Assembly: GCA_030606845.1 (NCBI GenBank)
Contig: JAUWFP010000147.1
Span: forward strand, 1-5,857
DNA: 5,857 bases
Source of the DNA: Anaerolineales bacterium
GTDB lineage: Bacteria; Chloroflexota; Anaerolineae; Anaerolineales; E44-bin32
Direction: 5' to 3'
In this document: one piece after another, positions 1-5,781 of the stretch
Position numbering within the stretch: the first letter of the stretch is position 1
How the letters are laid out: each line of letters starts with the position of its first letter
The notes under the pieces: model-generated
Seen by the model: only the letters and a program-made list of their open reading frames with translations
Databases searched by the model: none
Told to the model about the DNA's origin: nothing
Made by a program: the position numbers and the translations under genes

Positions 1-9
1 ACTTACCTC

Positions 10-51
10 GTCTGATGACAGACTGACTACAGCACAATAGTCTGGGTTTTT
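10..51 (+). terminator. Weak inverted repeats followed by a T run; possible terminator
   Basis: GTCTG at 10-14 pairs with CAGAC at 19-23 across a four-base loop. CAGACT at 19-24 can instead pair with AGTCTG at 39-44, which is followed by GGG and five T (47-51). The two hairpins exclude each other because both use 19-23. On the plus strand the second hairpin plus T run could end a gene lying left of the window. For the minus-strand receiver gene, which stops at 55, only the first hairpin lies downstream and it lacks a T tract. The stems are short, so this is weakly supported. Confidence 0.22.
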
Positions 52-54
52 GGT

Positions 55-444
55 TTAATTCATACTTGGAGAGGTCAACGGCACGTATTGACCGATCACC
101 TCGCGCATTTCCTGAACCGTGAACGGCTTTGCCAGGAAACCATTTGCGCCGGCGGTGATGGCCGCTTTTCGATCGTCCTCTTGCGCCTTCGCGCTCACCA
201 CATGAATCGGAAGGCTATCATTCTCTGAATGCTCACGAATCCAGCGTAGAAGCGAGAGGCCGTCCACCTCCGGCATCATGACATCCATAAGGATCAGGTC
301 GGGAGTGACCTGCTGGAAGAGGTTAAGCGCATCCATCGCATTGTGAGCGAGGAGGACTTCGACGCCGCTGGCTTCAAGCGCCTCTTTTATAACCTCTGCG
401 TATGGTTTTTCGTCATCGATAAGAAGGATTATAGGTTTCGACAT
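55..444 (-). CDS. Stand-alone response regulator receiver protein (CheY-like)
   Basis: A single receiver (REC) domain of 129 residues, with no output domain. It accepts phosphate from a histidine kinase and should signal by protein-protein contact in the cytoplasm. All key residues are visible: acidic pocket D10-D11 (LLIDDE), phospho-acceptor D54 in LILMDVMMPEVDG, the switch Ser/Thr position at S84 (VVSAKA) and the conserved lysine K106 in FLAKPF. The length is typical for a CheY/Spo0F-type protein, so it is not a truncated transcription factor. The ATG is preceded by AGGAG (449-453) with a four-base spacer, supporting this start. It lies 212 bases downstream of the serine hydrolase gene on the same strand. 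That gap is too large to assume one transcript, and no kinase gene is in view. Its partner and output are unknown; the SAKAQEDD and AGANGFLAKPF segments resemble receivers of hybrid or orphan signalling systems. Confidence 0.93.
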   Translation of the reverse strand: MSKPIILLIDDEKPYAEVIKEALEASGVEVLLAHNAMDALNLFQQVTPDLILMDVMMPEVDGLSLLRWIREHSENDSLPIHVVSAKAQEDDRKAAITAGANGFLAKPFTVQEMREVIGQYVPLTSPSMN

Positions 445-656
445 GGCACTCCTAACATGGAATCAGAATGATTTCCCTCGTAAAGGATAACGTAATAATG
501 CCCGACCCGTTTCACGCTAGCGATGGGTATTCCTTCCTAATCATCCTGTCACGGAAATGAGACTGATCAGAAGCAGCGCACTATAGGATTGCTCGGGTAG
601 GCATCTGAAAATTGTGATAATCGGACCAAGCTTTGATTCGATCTCGTGTATACGCC

Positions 657-1820
657 TCAGGGATTCGTCAACTCTACAATGATTGACTCAAGGAGTGCAA
701 CACCCTCCGGATTGTCAGGCAATGTGCTGGATGTAACTGCCGCGGGGAGGATGAACTCATTCAAGAGCGTTTGGGGAACATAGAAGTCATTGTCGTCCAA
801 GCTGGATGTGAATACTACGACCATTTCCTTCTCAGGTATTACATAAATAAATTGTCCCCTATACCCGAGTGCCAGATACATGCCGGAATCATCGACCCAC
901 CATTGGTATCCGTAGCCATCCTCGAGTGTTGCTGGGACGAATTGACTCGTTGAAGATACCACCCACTCGGAGGGGACGATCTGCTTCCCATCCCAGCGAC
1001 CTTCGTTCAAGTAGAGCAAGCCAATTTTCGCCATATCTTGCGGGCGCAATCTCAGCTCGCTATACCCGACAGATATCCCCTGGGGGCTAGATGACCAGTC
1101 AACATCAGAAATACCTAAAGGTCCAAAAAGGTGCTCCACTGCATACTCGTTAGCACTCATTCCGGTCATTTCCTGGATGATCCCCAAAAGGAGGTGCGAA
1201 GCGCCGTTGCAGTATTCGAATCGTTCCCCTGGCTCACCCTCCATGGGCAAATCAAGCACAAACTGAACCCAATCCTCGCTTGCTCTCATCTGATTGAGGC
1301 CGCTCCAGCGATATAGGTAAGAATCCTGGCATTGAAAACCGGTCGTCATCGTCAGCAAATGCTCTAAGGTCATCGCCTCCTTATTTGCATCGCGATTTAC
1401 TATCGTCCGTTGTGGAAAAAAACTCAGGACGGACTGCTGCAATCCCTCGATGTAGCCTTGATCGATGGCAATCCCAATCAGTGCTGAAACGACGCTCTTC
1501 GTGCAAGAATAAATGTTGTGTTTTGAAGTCGAGTTAAAAGGATGGGTCCTAGCATCCACGACCATGTAGCCGTTGCGAATGATGGTCACACTGTCGATCT
1601 CGTAATCCTCTTCCAAGATCTCCCCCAGCATCGCGGACAATAAGTCCGAGTCCATCCCCTGTTCCTCAGGGGTGGATGATCGCCAGCCTGCAGTGGGCCA
1701 ACATGTAGCGGCAACCTGTGTTGCTGCCGGCGCCTGAGTCAAAGCTCCTCGAGCACAACCCGCAACGATTACAGCCACGATTCCTAGCAGTAAATATCGT
1801 TTGGCTCTGACGAAATTCAT
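657..1820 (-). CDS. Lipoprotein serine hydrolase, beta-lactamase/NylB-like family
   Basis: A 387-residue member of the beta-lactamase-related family (Pfam Beta-lactamase; class C beta-lactamases, DD-peptidases, EstB-type esterases, NylB-like amide hydrolases). Residues 1-21 form a basic then hydrophobic signal peptide ending in a lipobox, VAGC, with C22 as the predicted lipidated cysteine, so the protein should be tethered outside the cytoplasmic membrane. The catalytic motifs are S105-C-T-K108 (nucleophile and base) and Y203-C-N205. The third motif is probably G319-Y-R-G322 followed by QFIYVIPE, which replaces the KTG of true beta-lactamases; this and YGYQWW (303-308) look more like NylB/esterase-type members. 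Cysteines occupy the variable positions of the first two motifs (C106, C204). The start is supported by AGGGAGAG (1827-1834) before the ATG. Substrate cannot be told from sequence, and antibiotic resistance should not be inferred. The gene is transcribed away from the fumarate reductase operon. Confidence 0.9.
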   Translation of the reverse strand: MNFVRAKRYLLLGIVAVIVAGCARGALTQAPAATQVAATCWPTAGWRSSTPEEQGMDSDLLSAMLGEILEEDYEIDSVTIIRNGYMVVDARTHPFNSTSKHNIYSCTKSVVSALIGIAIDQGYIEGLQQSVLSFFPQRTIVNRDANKEAMTLEHLLTMTTGFQCQDSYLYRWSGLNQMRASEDWVQFVLDLPMEGEPGERFEYCNGASHLLLGIIQEMTGMSANEYAVEHLFGPLGISDVDWSSSPQGISVGYSELRLRPQDMAKIGLLYLNEGRWDGKQIVPSEWVVSSTSQFVPATLEDGYGYQWWVDDSGMYLALGYRGQFIYVIPEKEMVVVFTSSLDDNDFYVPQTLLNEFILPAAVTSSTLPDNPEGVALLESIIVELTNP

Positions 1821-1849
1821 CGCGCTCTCTCCCTACAAGCTGCCTGTTT

Positions 1850-1892
1850 CGCGCAATTTTTTACTCGATTGGCGATCGCGGAACCTTGCGCG
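1850..1892. repeat. Inverted repeat enclosing a GCGATCGC palindrome
   Basis: CGCGCAA at 1850-1856 and its exact reverse complement TTGCGCG at 1886-1892 flank 29 bases. The eight-base palindrome GCGATCGC (1872-1879) sits almost exactly at the centre of the pair. The element lies 30-72 bases upstream of the serine hydrolase start, so it could be an operator or a leader hairpin for that gene. The repeats are seen directly; the function is inference. A 7-bp match can also arise by chance in a GC-rich stretch. Confidence 0.35.
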
Positions 1893-2148
1893 TTGTGCTC
1901 CCACCCTCCATTGCACCAACTATTCTATGTACCCTCTGCATAATCGGATAGTTCATGGTTTCCTTGGGAGATGGTTAGTGTCTGCATCGACTCCAAAACC
2001 GTTACTTGCTTGATTTTCTCCATCCACGCAGCTCCCTGCCCTGCGGATCGCACCCCGGTTCCCTATGCCAAAACCTTACTTTCATCCAGGGCATCTGTGT
2101 TTTCTAATACTTTTTTACCAGTGCTTTTATGGCATACTTTTAGATTTG

Positions 2149-2158
2149 AGGAGGTGAT
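2149..2158 (+). promoter_or_regulatory. Orphan Shine-Dalgarno-like sequence with no following gene
   Basis: AGGAGGTGAT is an exact ten-base complement to the conserved 3' tail of bacterial 16S rRNA, stronger than any ribosome site in front of the real genes here. No ATG, GTG or TTG follows at a usable distance: the frame that reads GTG inside the motif stops two codons later at TAA. It may be chance, a relic of a lost gene, or a ribosome-binding leader site. The flanking bases do not match a 16S rRNA gene on either strand. Confidence 0.3.
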
Positions 2159-2216
2159 ATTCTAAACAATTTCGACGATAAGTCGTTTGAGGGCAGTTCA
2201 TCAGAACAGCTCTCTG

Positions 2217-2255
2217 GCTCAGCGATTTGAGCTTCCCGGCGAGAAATTGTAAGAT
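2217..2255 (+). promoter_or_regulatory. Predicted sigma-70-type promoter of the fumarate reductase operon, with overlapping inverted repeat
   Basis: TTGAGC (2227-2232) and TAAGAT (2250-2255) match the -35 and -10 consensus at four of six bases each and are separated by the ideal 17 bases. Transcription would begin near 2262, giving a leader of about 47 bases before the flavoprotein ATG. GCTCA (2217-2221) and TGAGC (2228-2232) form a 5-bp inverted repeat whose right arm covers the -35 box, so a repressor or activator could act here. The site does not fit the FNR consensus TTGAT-N4-ATCAA. Chance similarity remains possible. Confidence 0.45.
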
Positions 2256-2308
2256 TATTCCCACTATATCCATTGAGAGATCCCTAGATCATCCTTGGAA
2301 GAGGTTCA

Positions 2309-4111
2309 ATGTCAACAGAAACGATCACACACGATGTCATCATTGTCGGAGCCGGCTTAGCAGGCTCCTGGGCAGCCATGACCACAAGCAAGGAGGGCGT
2401 AAAGGATATCGGCGTCCTTTCCAAGATCCACCCCTTGCGTTCCCACAGCGGCGCGGCGCAAGGCGGTATCGCCGCGGCGATCAATAATATACGACCGGTC
2501 GCCGGAACCGGACCTCGCGGTCCGTTAGAGCAGATACCCGCCGGAGATCCCACCGTCGACAGCCTTGAGTTGCATGTATTCGACACCATCAAAGGCTCGG
2601 ATTGGCTAGGCGATCAAGATGCGATCGAGATACTGGCGTCAGACGCCATCGACATCGTCTATGAATACGAGCATATGGGTTGCGTTTTCAGCCGCACGCC
2701 GGATGGCCGCATCGCCCAGCGTCGCTTCGGCGGTCACAGCGTCCCTCGTGCGTGTTACGCAGCCGACTGGACCGGCCACATGCTGCTGCAGACGATCCAT
2801 GAACAAGCCCTGCGTCACGGCGTTCACTTTTACAGCGAATGGTACGTTCTGGATTTAATTGTTGAAGAGAATATCTGTTGCGGCGTTGTAGCGATGGATA
2901 TCCTGACCGGCGAAATCCATACATTACGTGCAAAAGCAGTCATGTTTGGCACAGGGGGTTACGGACGGGCGTTTAAAGTAACAACTAACGCTCACGCGAA
3001 CACCGGCGACGGCGTAGCAATGGCTTACAACGCTGGAGTTCCACTGATGGATATGGAGTTTGTGCAATTCCACCCTACGGGTCTCTATCGACTCGGCATC
3101 CTGATGACCGAGGCTTGCCGGGGTGAGGGAGGTTACCTAATCAACAATAAGGGTTCGCGCTTTATGGAGAATTACGCTCCAGAAAAGATGGAATTGGCTC
3201 CGCGTGACCTCGTCTCTCGCTCCGAGCAGATCGAGATCAACGAAGGGAGAGGGATCGGACCGGATGGGAAGGGCATTCACCTCGATATGACACATCTGGG
3301 GCGTGAAAAGATCGAAGAACGCTTGCCACAGGTGTTGAAAATCGCCCAAATCTTCGCGGGTGTAGACATCATTAAAGAGCCTGTACCCATACAACCTACA
3401 GCGCACTACAGCATGGGCGGCATCCCCACCGACGTTCATGGCCAGGTTATTGCCGATGCCGAGGGGAACCCGGTTGTCGGTTTTTACGCCGCCGGCGAGT
3501 GTGCCTGTGTTAGCGTGCATGGCGCGAATCGTCTGGGCACGAACAGTTTGCTTGAAGCTTCGGTCTTCGGCCGCCGATCCGGCTATGCCATCGCTGAATT
3601 CATCAAGGGCGGAGCAGAACTTCATCCGCTTCCCGGTGATCCCGGAAAGCATAGTCGCCAACGAATCGAACGACTAATGGACGATAGCATCGGAGATAAG
3701 CGGGAGTCGACTGCTGAAATCGGTCGTGAATTAAAAGAGATGATGACCAACAACTGCGGTATCTTTCGTGATGCCAACGGCTTACAGAGCGTATTAAATG
3801 AAGTGAAACAATTGCAGGAGCGTTTCCAAAATTCGCGCGTGATGGACAGAAGTCACCGCTTCAACACAGACATGCAAAACGCTCTGGAAACTGAAAATCT
3901 GCTCACTTTCAGCGAGGTGATCATTTCCGGCGCTCTGACCCGTACCGAGAGCCGGGGGGCGCATTCCCGCACAGATTTTCCAAAGCGGGACGACGATAAC
4001 TGGCTCAAGCATACGATCGCACATAAAAACGGCGATGAGTTACCGATCTTGAGTTACAAGGATGTAAACATCAATTGGGAAAAGAATCCGCCTCAAGAAC
4101 GCAAGTATTAA
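2309..4111 (+). CDS. Succinate dehydrogenase/fumarate reductase flavoprotein subunit
   Basis: The catalytic FAD subunit (600 residues; E. coli SdhA is 588 and FrdA 602) that interconverts succinate and fumarate. The dinucleotide-binding glycines are GAGLAG (14-19). H46 in RSHSGAAQGG is the expected site of covalent FAD attachment. Substrate and catalytic residues are in place: H255 in FHPTG, R299 in APRD (the proton-donor arginine of the family), H367 in HYSMGG and R408 in GANRLGTNS. The C-terminal helical part ends with the conserved TESRGAHSRTDFP. Q51 in AAQGG follows the SdhA-like Gln rather than the Glu of E. coli FrdA, so direction cannot be assigned. Residues about 60-83 form a Gly/Pro-rich insertion relative to the E. 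coli enzymes as I recall them. There is no signal peptide or Tat motif, so it acts in the cytoplasm. AAGAGG (2299-2304) precedes the ATG. It is first in the operon, 30 bases ahead of its iron-sulfur partner; sdhA, frdA or tfrA would all be defensible names. Confidence 0.96.
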   Translation: MSTETITHDVIIVGAGLAGSWAAMTTSKEGVKDIGVLSKIHPLRSHSGAAQGGIAAAINNIRPVAGTGPRGPLEQIPAGDPTVDSLELHVFDTIKGSDWLGDQDAIEILASDAIDIVYEYEHMGCVFSRTPDGRIAQRRFGGHSVPRACYAADWTGHMLLQTIHEQALRHGVHFYSEWYVLDLIVEENICCGVVAMDILTGEIHTLRAKAVMFGTGGYGRAFKVTTNAHANTGDGVAMAYNAGVPLMDMEFVQFHPTGLYRLGILMTEACRGEGGYLINNKGSRFMENYAPEKMELAPRDLVSRSEQIEINEGRGIGPDGKGIHLDMTHLGREKIEERLPQVLKIAQIFAGVDIIKEPVPIQPTAHYSMGGIPTDVHGQVIADAEGNPVVGFYAAGECACVSVHGANRLGTNSLLEASVFGRRSGYAIAEFIKGGAELHPLPGDPGKHSRQRIERLMDDSIGDKRESTAEIGRELKEMMTNNCGIFRDANGLQSVLNEVKQLQERFQNSRVMDRSHRFNTDMQNALETENLLTFSEVIISGALTRTESRGAHSRTDFPKRDDDNWLKHTIAHKNGDELPILSYKDVNINWEKNPPQERKY

Positions 4112-4124
4112 CCGATTGCACCAC

Positions 4125-4130
4125 TAGGAG
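4125..4130 (+). promoter_or_regulatory. Ribosome-binding site of the iron-sulfur subunit
   Basis: TAGGAG lies in the 30-base gap between the two operon genes, eleven bases before the ATG at 4142. The spacing is somewhat long, but no other in-frame start lies closer and the protein begins just before the ferredoxin fold, so this start is sound. The second gene therefore has its own initiation site and does not depend on stop-start overlap. Confidence 0.55.
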
Positions 4131-4141
4131 CACTCATCATC

Positions 4142-5704
4142 ATGTCAGGCAACGGTCACACCAAAACAGCAACATTACGTATTGAACGCTTTAACCCCGA
4201 AGTTGACAAGAAACCCGCATTTGAAGAGTTGCAGGTGGAACTGCTACCAGGAAAAACCGTCCTGGATGCATTGCTCGAGATCAAAGAAGAGCAGGATGGC
4301 AGCCTCACCTTTCGGCGTTCCTGCCGCCACGGGATCTGCGGCAGCTGCACGATGAACGTCAACGGTACGAACATGCTGGCCTGCGAATCAACGCTCACAG
4401 ATCATGTAAATGAGGAAGGGTTGGTCACGATCCGACCTCTGGCATCCGTGCCAGTCATCAAAGATCTCGTCACAGATCGCAGCAGCTTTTGGGAGCAATA
4501 CCAGCTTATTAAACCCTGGTTAACTTCACCGGAGGATGTGCCGGAGAAAGAATTTCTCATCAGCCCGGAGGAAGTCGACTCGCTGAACAACGCGGAACGA
4601 TGCATCATGTGCGGTGCATGCTACTCGGCATGCCCTGTCATTAGCATTGACAAGGGCTTTGTCGGCCCACATGCCATGCTGAAGGCATTTTTACGGGTGT
4701 CGGACTCGCGCGACAACGACCACGATGTGCACATGACAGACATCGAAACTCTATGGGACTGCACAACCTGCTACATGTGTGCAACGCAGTGCCCCAAGGA
4801 GTTAGAGCCAGGCCAGGTTGCCAGCACTTTGCGCAGCCTGCTCGTTGAGGAAGGCAAAGTCCCGCGCACCCTCGGCGTTGCCCTGACCAGCGCATTCCGC
4901 AACAAAAACCCTTTCGAGATGGCGCATTCTGACCGCCTTGCATGGGCGGAGGGCCTACCTCTTCAAGACGGATTGGCAGAGCCGGTCGATGCACTTTACT
5001 TTGTGTGCTGCTTAGCCTGCTATGACCCGCGGGCGCAGAAGATCGCACAGGCGATGACTACTTCAATGGACGCGGTCGGGGTCAACCTCGGCACGCTCGG
5101 CAGCGAAGAGGTTTGCTGCGGAAGCGAGATGCAGCGCATCGGCGAGATGGGGTTGTTTGAGATGATGGTCGAGGAATTAACGGAGTCACTCAATAAGCCC
5201 CAAACCCAACAGATCGTTACTGCCTCGCCACATTGCTTCGATGTTTTCAGCAATCACTATCCCGACCTCAATCTCAATGTAGAACACTACACACAGCATG
5301 TTGCCCGTTTAATCGCAGATGGGCAAATTGAGTTCAAGGGCGAGGTTAACAAGCGCGTCACCTATCATGATCCCTGCTACCTGGGCATCCAAAACGACAT
5401 CTTCGACGAACCGCGCTCCATCCTCCAGAGCATTCCCGGCATCGAATTGGTTGAGATGGAACGCAGCCGAAAGCAGAGCCTATGCTGCGGCGGTGGTGGT
5501 GGTCGGATGTGGTTTGAAGGGCACGCCTCCGGGGCTCATTTATCCCATGAACGGGTGCGTGAGGCGGTCAGCACAGGCGCGCAGATACTTGCCACAGCCT
5601 GCCCGTTCTGCCTGAACATGCTCGATGATGCTGTGAAAACGCTTGCTCTGGATGATCAAATCGAAGTCAAAGACATCATGGAGTTGGTTGTCGAGGCGAG
5701 CTGA
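4142..5704 (+). CDS. Fumarate reductase/succinate dehydrogenase iron-sulfur subunit fused to a CCG (HdrB/SdhE-like) module, TfrB-like
   Basis: A 520-residue fusion. Residues 10-105 are a plant-type ferredoxin fold with [2Fe-2S] ligands C61, C66, C69 and C81. Residues about 145-235 carry C154-x2-C157-x2-C160-x3-C164-P and C207-x2-C210-x2-C213-x3-C217-P. The second set has the extra cysteine C210 that classical SdhB/FrdB lack, so two [4Fe-4S] clusters are predicted instead of one plus a [3Fe-4S]. Residues about 283-515 hold two CCG domains as in heterodisulfide reductase HdrB. The first has C290 (or C289/C293), C325-C326-G and C365, but S362 replaces the first Cys of its CPxC. The second is complete: C412, C448-C449-G, C487-P-F-C490. 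This matches thiol:fumarate reductase TfrB of methanogens, or SdhB joined to SdhE. No transmembrane helix is evident. It should pass electrons between the flavoprotein and a thiol/disulfide or quinone partner. The module layout is clear; the electron partner is unknown. Confidence 0.93.
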   Translation: MSGNGHTKTATLRIERFNPEVDKKPAFEELQVELLPGKTVLDALLEIKEEQDGSLTFRRSCRHGICGSCTMNVNGTNMLACESTLTDHVNEEGLVTIRPLASVPVIKDLVTDRSSFWEQYQLIKPWLTSPEDVPEKEFLISPEEVDSLNNAERCIMCGACYSACPVISIDKGFVGPHAMLKAFLRVSDSRDNDHDVHMTDIETLWDCTTCYMCATQCPKELEPGQVASTLRSLLVEEGKVPRTLGVALTSAFRNKNPFEMAHSDRLAWAEGLPLQDGLAEPVDALYFVCCLACYDPRAQKIAQAMTTSMDAVGVNLGTLGSEEVCCGSEMQRIGEMGLFEMMVEELTESLNKPQTQQIVTASPHCFDVFSNHYPDLNLNVEHYTQHVARLIADGQIEFKGEVNKRVTYHDPCYLGIQNDIFDEPRSILQSIPGIELVEMERSRKQSLCCGGGGGRMWFEGHASGAHLSHERVREAVSTGAQILATACPFCLNMLDDAVKTLALDDQIEVKDIMELVVEAS

Positions 5705-5734
5705 CCTTAACTTCACAATAAAAGGGGCGTAATA

Positions 5735-5767
5735 GGGGCTGTCCAGAGCTACTTCTCGGACAGCCCC
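5735..5767 (+). terminator. GC-rich hairpin, likely rho-independent terminator of the operon
   Basis: GGGGCTGTCC (5735-5744) pairs perfectly with GGACAGCCCC (5758-5767). The stem extends inward by GAG (5746-5748) with CTC (5755-5757) past a bulged A5745, leaving a six-base loop. It starts 30 bases after the stop codon of the iron-sulfur subunit and is followed by CTTAATTT, a modest T-rich tail. The hairpin is near-symmetric and could also stop transcripts coming from the intron on the minus strand, though the tail on that side (TATTACG) is poorer. Confidence 0.75.
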
Positions 5768-5781
5768 CTTAATTTAAACCG

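Larger units (their letters stand above)
1821..2308. other. Divergent intergenic region with regulatory-looking elements and no gene
   Basis: This 488-base gap separates the divergent serine hydrolase and fumarate reductase genes. The short open frames across it have no family resemblance, no credible start signal and low-complexity composition, so I call no gene. It holds an inverted repeat with an inner palindrome at 1850-1892, an unremarkable stretch from about 1900 to 2100, a T-rich segment (about 2098-2147), an orphan Shine-Dalgarno-like sequence (2149-2158), a small inverted repeat GTTC-4-GAAC (2196-2207) and the likely operon promoter (2227-2255). I saw no tRNA, riboswitch or insertion-sequence end. 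Confidence 0.7.

Noticed and set aside
445..656. Promoter or terminator between the serine hydrolase and the receiver gene
   Set aside because: I found no hairpin with a T run and no -35/-10 pair with good spacing, so nothing is called in this 212-base gap beyond the receiver's ribosome site.
657..1820. Antibiotic-resistance beta-lactamase
   Set aside because: It has SxxK and YxN, but the third motif is YRG rather than KTG and the flanking sequence resembles esterase/NylB-type members; resistance is not supported.
2149..2158. Possible fragment of a 16S rRNA gene 3' end, suggested by the anti-Shine-Dalgarno complement
   Set aside because: The bases on either side do not match the conserved 16S terminus on either strand, so only the ten-base core agrees.
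1971..2165. 64-codon plus-strand open frame in the intergenic region
   Set aside because: No clear ribosome site, no recognisable motif, and it overlaps other equally open frames; it is more likely non-coding.
3137..3661. 174-codon open frame antisense to the flavoprotein gene
   Set aside because: It lies wholly inside a well-conserved coding sequence on the other strand, has no family motifs and no convincing ribosome site; it is a shadow frame.
4641..5048. 135-codon open frame antisense to the iron-sulfur subunit gene
   Set aside because: Its composition is rich in Arg, Cys and Pro as expected from reading cysteine-rich coding DNA backwards; no motif or start signal supports it.
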